A DNA stretch of 10,564 nt from Spirochaetales bacterium (GTDB lineage: Bacteria; Spirochaetota; Spirochaetia; Sphaerochaetales; Sphaerochaetaceae). Position 1 is the stretch's first letter; every line of letters begins with the position of its first letter. The position numbers and the translations under genes are program-made. Shown here one piece after another: positions 1 to 5,817 of this stretch. The notes beneath the pieces were generated by a model that saw only the letters and a program-made list of their open reading frames with translations, made no database searches and was not told where the DNA came from. The stretch lies in the NCBI GenBank assembly GCA_017632495.1, contig JAGBRG010000205.1, positions 1-10,564 on the forward strand. The letters run 5' to 3'.

Positions 1-163
1 CGCTGGTGGTTTTTCCAACGCCTCTGGGTCCGCTGAAAAGATAGGCATGGGCGATTCTGCCCTGCTGGATTGAGTTCTTCAGGGTTGAGACGACGAATTC
101 CTGACCGACAAGGTCCTGACAGCGCTGAGGTCTTTTGCGTGTTGCTGTCACTTCGTAGGCCAT
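1..163 (-). CDS. dnaX: DNA polymerase III subunit gamma/tau, N-terminal part (runs off the left edge)
   Basis: The 54 visible codons encode the start of the clamp-loader ATPase, which loads the sliding clamp during chromosome replication. The protein begins MAYEVTATRKRPQ, continues with DLVGQEFVV and RIAHAYLFSG, and reaches the Walker A motif GPRGVGKTTS at residues 45-54, where the window ends. These are hallmark DnaX sequences; the ATRKRPQ variant in place of the usual YRKWRP fits spirochaetes. ATG at 163 is well supported as the start, because an in-frame TAG lies two codons upstream (TAG-TCC-ATG). No Shine-Dalgarno sequence precedes it. It is divergent from the ABC importer operon. The zinc-binding, lid and tau-specific regions lie outside the window. 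Confidence 0.93.
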   Translation of the reverse strand, partial: MAYEVTATRKRPQRCQDLVGQEFVVSTLKNSIQQGRIAHAYLFSGPRGVGKTTS

Positions 164-169
164 GGACTA

Positions 170-175
170 ATGATA
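170..175 (-). promoter_or_regulatory. Possible -10 element of dnaX, placing the transcript start at or near the ATG
   Basis: On the minus strand TATCAT lies six bases before the dnaX ATG, so initiation about seven bases downstream would fall on the start codon itself. No good -35 hexamer is seen at 17-18 bp (TAGTCT at 17). The lack of any Shine-Dalgarno sequence fits a leaderless mRNA, but a six-base AT-rich match alone is weak evidence. Confidence 0.3.
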
Positions 176-210
176 CCAAATAATCGCCGTGTAGACTACT
201 AAACTATTCG

Positions 211-239
211 TTGACCGATGCAAAAACCAATGCGATAAT
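211..239 (+). promoter_or_regulatory. Sigma70-type promoter of the ABC importer operon (extended -10)
   Basis: TTGACC (211-216) and GATAAT (234-239) are separated by exactly 17 bp. A TG at 231-232 one base before the -10 makes it an extended -10. Predicted initiation is near 246, giving a leader of about 67 nt before the binding-protein ATG. The leader contains only a small possible hairpin (GGCCC/GGGTC around the CTTT loop near 286-299) and a TTTGGGT direct repeat; no riboswitch fold is recognised. Confidence 0.75.
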
Positions 240-302
240 CTATTTGTTGTTCGTTGCTACGCACGGACTATTATTTGGGTTACACGGCCCCTTTGGGTCA
301 AT

Positions 303-308
303 AGGAGG
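303..308 (+). promoter_or_regulatory. Ribosome binding site that fixes the start of the binding-protein gene
   Basis: A perfect AGGAGG sits four bases before ATG at 313. The reading frame stays open upstream to a TTG at 211, but that TTG is the promoter -35 box and lies upstream of the transcript, so translation must begin at 313. Confidence 0.85.
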
Positions 309-312
309 AAAA

Positions 313-1434
313 ATGAAGAAACTTACAGTAGTGCTGCTCGTTCTTTTGGTAGCTATGGCTGGCGTTTTCGCACAGGGTGCTCAGGAAGCCGCAAAGGCAA
401 CATCAGTTGAAGGTTTTGATTCAGCACTCATTAAGGCTGCTCAGGCAGAAGGTGAGCTGGTTGTTTACGGTTCATGTGAGGAAGAGTATCTTTCCGCAGT
501 AGTTGAGAACTTCCAGAAGCTTTTCGGCATTAAGACAACATATCAGCGCCTTTCAACAGGTGAAGTTCAGGCCAAGATTGAGGAAGAGAAGGGCAACCCG
601 TCTGCTGACGTCTTCTTCGGCGGTACAACAGATCCTTACAACATGCTTGCTTCAGAGGGCCTTTTGGAGAGATATGATGCAAAGAACGCTTCTCACATCT
701 CAAAGAGCGTCTACAAGCACCAGGATAACCTTTGGTACGGTATCTACACCGGTCTTCTCGGATTCATGTACAACGCTGATTCTCTCAAGAGACTCGGACT
801 CGAGCCCCCGAAAGATTTCCCGGATCTTCTCAAGCCTGAGTACAAGGGTCTGATCTGGCTCTCAAACTACAACACAGCCGGAACAGCTAAGCTTGTCATC
901 AACACCGTCATCCAGAAGTACGGCCACGATGCTGGTATCCAGTATCTCGTTGACCTGGACAAGAACATCGAGGTTTACACAAAGTCCGGTTCCGGTCCTT
1001 CCAAGAACGTCGGAACAGGTGAGTGTGTCATCGGTATCGGATTCCTCCACGACGGAATCTACCAGATCGTAGACAACGGTTACACCAACATCGGTCTTGT
1101 CATTCCTTCAAGCGGAACAACATGTGAGATCGGAGCAACAGCAATCTTCAAGGGCGCAAAGCACCAGAACGCTGCTAAGCTCTGGATCGAGTATGCTCTT
1201 TCACCGAACTGCGTCAACCTGGCCAAGGAGAACGGTTCCTACCAGTTCCTGGTTCTGGACAACGCAGAGCAGCCGCAGATCGCTTACGAGTTTGGTCTTG
1301 ATCCGAACAACGTCATCAACTATGACTTCGAGGATGCAACTGCCAACACAAAGAAGTATGTCTCCGAGGTTATGGCAGCTCTCGCCAGCGCCGGTGCTGC
1401 AACAGGCGACGAGTCAAGATTCCAGGTCAAGTAA
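313..1434 (+). CDS. ABC importer periplasmic substrate-binding protein, Fbp/Afu type
   Basis: This 373-residue protein would capture the substrate outside the inner membrane and deliver it to the permease encoded next. Residues 1-20 form a Sec signal peptide (MKKL start, hydrophobic core, VFA before Q21). There is no lipobox cysteine at the cleavage site, so a free periplasmic form is likelier than a lipoprotein. The mature part shows the fold pattern of family 1/ferric-type binding proteins: GELVVYGSC at 47-55, ADVFFGG at 98-104, the hinge segment GLLGFMYNAD at 147-156, and IPSSGTT...GATAIFKGAKH at 264-284. The adjacent tyrosine pair that binds Fe3+ in FbpA is not apparent. Close relatives of this family are known to bind ferric iron, hexose phosphates or other anions, so the substrate is left open. 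It is the first and probably most highly expressed gene of its operon. Confidence 0.87.
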   Translation: MKKLTVVLLVLLVAMAGVFAQGAQEAAKATSVEGFDSALIKAAQAEGELVVYGSCEEEYLSAVVENFQKLFGIKTTYQRLSTGEVQAKIEEEKGNPSADVFFGGTTDPYNMLASEGLLERYDAKNASHISKSVYKHQDNLWYGIYTGLLGFMYNADSLKRLGLEPPKDFPDLLKPEYKGLIWLSNYNTAGTAKLVINTVIQKYGHDAGIQYLVDLDKNIEVYTKSGSGPSKNVGTGECVIGIGFLHDGIYQIVDNGYTNIGLVIPSSGTTCEIGATAIFKGAKHQNAAKLWIEYALSPNCVNLAKENGSYQFLVLDNAEQPQIAYEFGLDPNNVINYDFEDATANTKKYVSEVMAALASAGAATGDESRFQVK

Positions 1435-1465
1435 TTGATTCTGAAAGAGTGATTTATAATTGCTC

Positions 1466-1505
1466 AAATGAGGATGGTGGGCTATCCGCCATCCTCATTT
1501 TGGTT
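1466..1505 (+). terminator. Intercistronic stem-loop between binding-protein and permease genes
   Basis: AAATGAGGATGGTGG (1466-1480) pairs along all 15 bases, with one G-T pair, with CCGCCATCCTCATTT (1486-1500) across a five-base loop. Only a short T run (TTTTGGTT) follows. It would act as a partial terminator or as a 3' stabiliser of the upstream mRNA, which would leave the binding protein in excess over the membrane components. Such elements are common after binding-protein genes. Confidence 0.8.
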
Positions 1506-1531
1506 AAACCATATTAAAGGAGGAGGAATAG

Positions 1532-3244
1532 ATGCCAAGCGCCCAGGGTGCCCGTCTTGAAAGGCGAAAACTGCTCGCCGATCCGATAATGGTCACGACA
1601 ATCGTCGTCCTTATTGCATTCCTTACATTGTTCATCCTCTATCCTCTGGCTATCCTTTTGGTGGACAGCTTCGTAGGAGACGGAGGTTTCTCGTTCTCGG
1701 TATTCAAGAGAGTCTTCCAGATACCGACATTCACAAAAGCAATAACCAACACCCTAAAAGTAGGATTTGTCGTAGGTCTTCTGGCCACGGCGGTCGGTCT
1801 GCTTTTCGCATACGTTGAAATATACGTGAGAATCAACAAGTTCGCCGGCGGACTTTTCAAGGTGGTTTCAATGCTGCCTGTCGTATCCCCGCCGTTCGTT
1901 CTCTCACTTTCCATGATAATGCTCTTCGGAAAGTCCGGAATCATCACAAGGTATCTTTTCGGAATCTATGACAACAGCGTCTACGGATTCTGGGGTATCG
2001 TCGTTGTACAGACCCTGACCTTCTTCCCGGTCTGTTACATGATGTTCAGAGGCCTTCTGAAGAATATAGATCCGTCGTTGGAAGAGGCTGCCCGTGACAT
2101 GGGAGCTTCCAGAATGAAGGTCTTCACAAGCGTCACGCTGCCGCTTCTGCTTCCCGGAATCGGAAATGCCTTCCTTGTCACCTTCATCGAGTCCATCGCC
2201 GACTTTGCAAACCCGATGATCATCGGAGGTTCGTACGATACTCTTGCTACGACAATCTACCTGCAGATCACAGGTGCATACGATAAGGCAGGAGCCGCTG
2301 CAATGGCTGTTGTTCTTCTCTGTATCACACTGGCCATGTTCGCAGTTCAGAAGTACGTTCTTGAGAAGAAGTCCACAGCCACCCTTACAGGAAAGGCTTC
2401 CCGTGGAAGAATGCTCATCGAAGACAAGAGCGTCAGAATCCCTCTGACAGCTTTCTGTACCATCGGAGCAAGCTTCGTCATCCTGATGTACATCTGCGTT
2501 CCTATCGGAGCACTTTTCCCGACCTGGGGCTTCAAGTTCTTCCCGTTCACGTTCAAGTGGTTCGGCCAGGTCTTCACAAAGTACAAGGGCTTCAAGGCAT
2601 TCAAGGATTCGTTCATCCTGTCGTTCATCTCAGCTCCGATTACGGCTCTGCTTTCAATGATCATCTCTTACCTTGTTGTTAAGAGAAAGTTCAAGGCAAA
2701 GGGCTTCATCGAGGCAGTTTCCATGCTTGCCATGGCAGTTCCGGGAACTGTTCTGGGTGTAGGATACATCAGAGGATTCAGCGGCGGAGTTTTCCACACA
2801 GGATTTTTGCAGGGTCTTTACGGAACAGGTGCAATTCTTGTCATCGTCTTCATCATCAGATCTCTGCCAACCGGTACCCGAAGCGGTATCGCAGCTCTGA
2901 GACAGATTGATAAGTCAATCGAGGAAAGCGCATACGATATGGGTGCGGACAGCATGAAGGTCTTTACCACAGTCACGCTGCCACTTATCAAGGATTCGTT
3001 CCTCAGCGGACTTGTCACAGCATTCGTCAGAAGCATCACGGCTATTTCCGCAATCATTCTTCTGGTCACACCGAGCTACCTGCTCATCACCGTCCAGATC
3101 AACGAGTTTGCTGAAAAGGGTGCCTACGGACTTGCCTGTGCGTTCGCAACAATCCTTATCATCATCACCTACGGTGCTGTTCTGATTATGAACACCATCA
3201 TTAAGCACTTCGGTACCAGCCGAGTCATCAAGGAGGAAGACTAA
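1532..3244 (+). CDS. ABC importer permease, two fused membrane domains (Fbp/AfuB-like)
   Basis: This 570-residue inner-membrane protein forms the entire translocation path as one chain. It has two BPD-type permease halves, each with several hydrophobic helices (first at about 20-45, last at about 540-560; roughly twelve in all). Each half carries the EAA loop that docks on the ATPase: EEAARDMGAS...TLPLLLPG from residue 184, and EESAYDMGAD...TLPL from residue 464. Fused permeases of this size are typical of FbpB/AfuB and ThiP importers. ATG at 1532 follows an AAAGGAGGAGG ribosome site (1516-1526). The gene lies 97 bp after the binding-protein gene, beyond the stem-loop, and ends 2 bp before the ATPase gene, so the two are almost certainly cotranscribed. 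Confidence 0.92.
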   Translation: MPSAQGARLERRKLLADPIMVTTIVVLIAFLTLFILYPLAILLVDSFVGDGGFSFSVFKRVFQIPTFTKAITNTLKVGFVVGLLATAVGLLFAYVEIYVRINKFAGGLFKVVSMLPVVSPPFVLSLSMIMLFGKSGIITRYLFGIYDNSVYGFWGIVVVQTLTFFPVCYMMFRGLLKNIDPSLEEAARDMGASRMKVFTSVTLPLLLPGIGNAFLVTFIESIADFANPMIIGGSYDTLATTIYLQITGAYDKAGAAAMAVVLLCITLAMFAVQKYVLEKKSTATLTGKASRGRMLIEDKSVRIPLTAFCTIGASFVILMYICVPIGALFPTWGFKFFPFTFKWFGQVFTKYKGFKAFKDSFILSFISAPITALLSMIISYLVVKRKFKAKGFIEAVSMLAMAVPGTVLGVGYIRGFSGGVFHTGFLQGLYGTGAILVIVFIIRSLPTGTRSGIAALRQIDKSIEESAYDMGADSMKVFTTVTLPLIKDSFLSGLVTAFVRSITAISAIILLVTPSYLLITVQINEFAEKGAYGLACAFATILIIITYGAVLIMNTIIKHFGTSRVIKEED

Positions 3245-3246
3245 TC

Positions 3247-4323
3247 ATGGCCAAGGAAAAGAAAGGCGTTCGCCTTGATCACATTTCAAAGATATACAAG
3301 GATCCTAAGACAGGTAAGGAATTCTATGCCGTCAAGGACACATCACTGGAAATCGAGCCCGGCACATTCGTAACTCTTCTGGGCCCGTCAGGCTGCGGAA
3401 AGACAACCACGCTGAGAATGATTGCAGGTTTTGAGAGCCCGGACGAGGGAGAAATCTACCTCGGAAACGAGGCTATCAACGAGCTGACACCGAACAAGCG
3501 TGATACTGCAATGGTCTTCCAGAGCTATGCACTGCTTCCGCATTACAACATCTTCGACAACGTCGCATACGGTCTGAAGCTCCGCAAGATGCCCAAGGAC
3601 GTCATCAAAGAGAAGGTCACCAAGATTCTGAAGCTCGTCGAGCTTGAGGGCATGGAGTCAAGAATGACAAACCAGCTTTCAGGAGGACAGCAGCAGCGTG
3701 TCGCACTGGCAAGAGCTCTTGTCATTGAGCCGTCGGTACTGCTTTTCGATGAGCCTCTTTCAAACCTCGATGCTAAGCTGCGTGTCCAGATGAGAACCGA
3801 AATCCGCCGCATCCAGCAGGAAGTCGGAATCACGGCCATCTACGTCACACACGACCAGAGCGAGGCCATGGCAATCTCCGATAAGATCATCATCATGAAC
3901 AAGGGTGTTGTGGCACAGATGGGAACTCCTCAGGAGATCTACTATCATCCTGTTGACGAGTTTGTCGCAGACTTCATCGGCGAGGCCAACTTCCTTCGCG
4001 GACCTATGGTCGGAAAAGACGGAAAGTATGCCGTTCTGGATGTCGAGGGCAACAAGACCCGTGTCGAGTACAGCGACAAGATGAAGGAAGGGGAGAACTA
4101 CACCGTGGTTCTCAGACCCGAGGCTGCAACACTTGCGGACGAAGGCGGACTTCCGTGTACTGTCGTTCTCTCTTGCTTCATGGGTTCCTATCAGAACTAC
4201 CATGTCAAGGTCGGAAACTCTCTGGTCAAGCTTGAGGAAAAGAACCCGAAGAACAAGAAGATCTACAACGTCGGAGACAAGTGCCATCTGGTATTCGACG
4301 CAGAGTCTGTCCACGTTCTTTGA
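3247..4323 (+). CDS. ABC importer ATP-binding protein (FbpC/AfuC/PotA-like)
   Basis: This 358-residue cytoplasmic ATPase would power the importer as a dimer on the two EAA loops of the fused permease. All catalytic motifs are intact: Walker A GPSGCGKT at 46-53, Q-loop Q92, signature LSGGQQQR at 144-151, Walker B VLLFDEP at 164-170, D-loop SNLDAK at 172-177, and switch H202 in VTHDQSEAM. From about 245 to the end is a TOBE-type regulatory region, as usual in CUT1/Fbp-type ATPases, with the VVLRPEAA segment at 287-294. The start is supported by AGGAGG at 3231-3236, ten bases upstream and overlapping the permease 3' end. It is the last gene of the operon and is followed by a strong terminator. 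Substrate specificity is not encoded here. Confidence 0.95.
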   Translation: MAKEKKGVRLDHISKIYKDPKTGKEFYAVKDTSLEIEPGTFVTLLGPSGCGKTTTLRMIAGFESPDEGEIYLGNEAINELTPNKRDTAMVFQSYALLPHYNIFDNVAYGLKLRKMPKDVIKEKVTKILKLVELEGMESRMTNQLSGGQQQRVALARALVIEPSVLLFDEPLSNLDAKLRVQMRTEIRRIQQEVGITAIYVTHDQSEAMAISDKIIIMNKGVVAQMGTPQEIYYHPVDEFVADFIGEANFLRGPMVGKDGKYAVLDVEGNKTRVEYSDKMKEGENYTVVLRPEAATLADEGGLPCTVVLSCFMGSYQNYHVKVGNSLVKLEEKNPKNKKIYNVGDKCHLVFDAESVHVL

Positions 4324-4345
4324 GTGTCTGGCAAATCTGACAAAT

Positions 4346-4383
4346 AAGCCCGGCGGCATGAAGATGCCTTCCGGGCTTTTTTT
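4346..4383 (+). terminator. Rho-independent terminator of the ABC importer operon
   Basis: AAGCCCGG (4346-4353) pairs with CCGGGCTT (4371-4378). An inner GGCAT/ATGCC stem closes on a GAAG loop, separated from the outer stem by a small internal loop (C against TT). Seven T residues (4377-4383) follow. It starts 22 bp after the ATPase stop codon. On the other strand it could give weak backup termination for SRP RNA read-through. Confidence 0.92.
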
Positions 4384-4387
4384 GCAT

Positions 4388-4401
4388 AAAAAATGGGGAC
4401 A
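4388..4401 (-). terminator. T-tract terminator of the SRP RNA transcript
   Basis: On the minus strand the closing arm TGTCCCCA of the SRP RNA is followed directly by six T residues (4393 to 4388). The terminal helix of the SRP RNA thus appears to double as the terminator stem. Its T-tract lies only four bases from the T-tract of the convergent importer operon. Confidence 0.6.
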
Positions 4402-4494
4402 AATCGCCTGCGTCTCTCCAACGAGCCACTTACCGTTGCTACCTCCCGGTCCTGGCGGGGTTGGGTGGTGCTGGCAGCGCAGAATCTGTCCCCA
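4394..4494 (-). ncRNA. ffs: Signal recognition particle RNA (4.5S type)
   Basis: This is the RNA scaffold of the signal recognition particle, which binds Ffh and targets membrane and secreted proteins to the translocon. The ends pair as GGGGACA with TGTCCCC, and a CTGCG/CGCAG stem continues inward. The apex is the conserved Ffh-binding domain IV, reading GCCAGGACC, tetraloop GGGA (a GNRA type; plus-strand positions 4444-4447), then GGTAGCAACGG. The length, about 101 nt, fits the short 4.5S form without an Alu domain. Exact ends are inferred from the terminal helix. It follows tRNA-Ser by two bases on the same strand and would be released from a joint precursor. Confidence 0.92.
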
Positions 4495-4496
4495 AA

Positions 4497-4582
4497 CGGA
4501 GAGAGGGGGATTCGAACCCCCGAAGGCTTTTGACCTTACACGACTTCCAATCGTGCACCTTCGACCACTCGGACATCTCTCC
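4497..4582 (-). tRNA. tRNA-Ser, anticodon GGA
   Basis: The 86-nt gene folds as a class II tRNA. The acceptor stem is GGAGAGA/TCTCTCC, the anticodon loop TTGGAAG is held by a CACGA/TCGTG stem, a long variable arm follows as expected for serine, and the T arm is GGGGGTTCGAATCCCCC. Anticodon GGA reads UCC and UCU. The discriminator is G (position 4497). CCA is not encoded, so it is added after transcription. A promoter lies just upstream, and the SRP RNA follows immediately downstream. Confidence 0.97.
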
Positions 4583-4595
4583 AAATGACAGAATG

Positions 4596-4624
4596 AATAT
4601 ATCAGAAAGGGGAATTGACTTCAA
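4596..4624 (-). promoter_or_regulatory. Promoter of the tRNA-Ser/SRP RNA unit
   Basis: On the minus strand TTGAAG (4624-4619) and TATATT (4601-4596) are separated by 17 bp. Initiation is expected near 4589, only about seven bases before the mature tRNA 5' end. The -35 box lies 17 bp after the stop codon of the phosphatase gene. No terminator is seen between that stop and the tRNA, so phosphatase-operon transcripts may also read into it. Confidence 0.7.
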
Positions 4625-4641
4625 GTGTGTAAAGCCTGAGC

Positions 4642-5817
4642 TCAGAAATAACTGATGCTGACGTGTTTTCCCATCTGCTCCAGGGCCTTTGACAGCTGCT
4701 TCACAAGATTCATCTTTATGTTGAAGTTTATAGGAAGCCCCTGGCTCTGATGGGCGGGGTTCACCGCCATTCCAACATAGAAATTGATGTCTGTGGCCTC
4801 ATCAAAAAGAGCCCTGCAGATTTTGGAGGCTCCGTCCTGTCCGTAGCCCCAGGCGTCGGCAAGTTCATTCTTTCCAAGATAATCTTCGGCATATTCAATG
4901 ACCTTTCCCATGGTCACAACACCTTCTGTGACAAGGTCCACACCCTCTATTTCGGCCGTCGGAGGAATGTCGGGGTCACCCTGGAATGTTGTGTCCACCT
5001 TGATGGGCTTATCAAGCCACTTGGCTGCGATTGTGGAAGTAGTTCCTCCGCAGATTATGTGCTTTCCCCTCTTTGAGAAGAAAAGGCTCATCATCCTTTC
5101 GCTGTCGTCCCTGTTTTCAGGAGGCCCGAAGAGGATGTTCACAGGAAGTCTCTTTCTGATTCTGACAACACAGGCTGTGGCATCGTCAGTTGGTTTTTGC
5201 TCATAGAGCTTGTTGCACTCGTCCACAAGAAGGGCGCTTAAGGCCTTGGCGGTGAAGCCTGCGATGGACATGGTCTCCATGAAGGCTGCAATGTCCTCGC
5301 GCTTCCAGCCGTAGTTGTACTCTTCTCCGGCTCCGGCGTGGGGGCAGCCGTCGCTCATGGCGATAAAGACATCGTTTTCCCTGAGCCTCATGCTGGTGAA
5401 ATAGATCTTCTTGCCGTCTATGCTCAGCTCGGTCTTGGGATATTCGTAGAGCTTGTCGTCACGGATCATGATGACCTGGGGGTTGTCGTACTGGATGAGC
5501 TCAACGGTCTCGTTATGAATCAGGTGGATGATCGTGAAGGTGGAGTAGGCCACCCCGCGCTCGGAGCATACCGGAAGGGTGGCGGCGATGGTTGAGACGC
5601 ATTCTTCAATCGAAAGGCCGTTTGAGACCATCGTGGAGATGATTTTCGAAGTCAGTGTGGAGAGGATGCAGGCTTTGACGCCGCTTCCAAGTCCGTCAGC
5701 AAGGACAATGACGTATGAATCGTCGTCGCCCTCAACAACGTCCACATGGTCTCCGCATAGCTGCTCACCGTAGTGGTTTATGCTCTTGTAGCCGATTTCC
5801 GCAAAGTATTCAGTCAT
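4642..5817 (-). CDS. SpoIIE/PP2C-type serine/threonine phosphatase paired with a sensory hydrogenase
   Basis: This 391-residue cytoplasmic protein has an N-terminal PP2C-fold phosphatase (about 1-222). The metal-binding acidic residues are in place: GD at 22-23, ADGLGSG with D41, SDG with D156, and TDDATA with D211/D212. Such enzymes remove phosphate from serine or threonine, typically of regulatory proteins such as anti-sigma antagonists; no such target is visible here. The C-terminal part (about 223-391) is separate and not recognised; it contains ILFGPPENRDD, CGGTTS at 256-261 and TEGVVTMGK. The ATG at 5817 overlaps the end of the hydrogenase gene by 8 bp, with AAGGAG (5828-5833) ten bases upstream, which implies translational coupling. 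Pairing of a PP2C phosphatase with a PAS-bearing [FeFe] hydrogenase is a known arrangement (group C3/Hfs-type clusters in Clostridia), so it is probably the output of that sensor. Confidence 0.88.
   Translation of the reverse strand: MTEYFAEIGYKSINHYGEQLCGDHVDVVEGDDDSYVIVLADGLGSGVKACILSTLTSKIISTMVSNGLSIEECVSTIAATLPVCSERGVAYSTFTIIHLIHNETVELIQYDNPQVIMIRDDKLYEYPKTELSIDGKKIYFTSMRLRENDVFIAMSDGCPHAGAGEEYNYGWKREDIAAFMETMSIAGFTAKALSALLVDECNKLYEQKPTDDATACVVRIRKRLPVNILFGPPENRDDSERMMSLFFSKRGKHIICGGTTSTIAAKWLDKPIKVDTTFQGDPDIPPTAEIEGVDLVTEGVVTMGKVIEYAEDYLGKNELADAWGYGQDGASKICRALFDEATDINFYVGMAVNPAHQSQGLPINFNIKMNLVKQLSKALEQMGKHVSISYF

Noticed and set aside
164..200. Possible Fur-type operator in the dnaX/importer gap (AATGATA...AATAAT, and the small palindrome GTAGACTAC)
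   Set aside because: The matches are short, AT-driven and not symmetric over a 19-bp Fur box; the palindrome has only four-base arms.
211..312. A 34-residue N-terminal extension of the binding protein starting at TTG 211
   Set aside because: The TTG is part of the -35 box, the added residues would bury the signal peptide, and a perfect ribosome site precedes ATG 313.
3760..4584. A 274-codon open frame on the minus strand
   Set aside because: It runs antisense to the ATPase gene and straight through the tRNA-Ser and SRP RNA genes, so it is a shadow frame.
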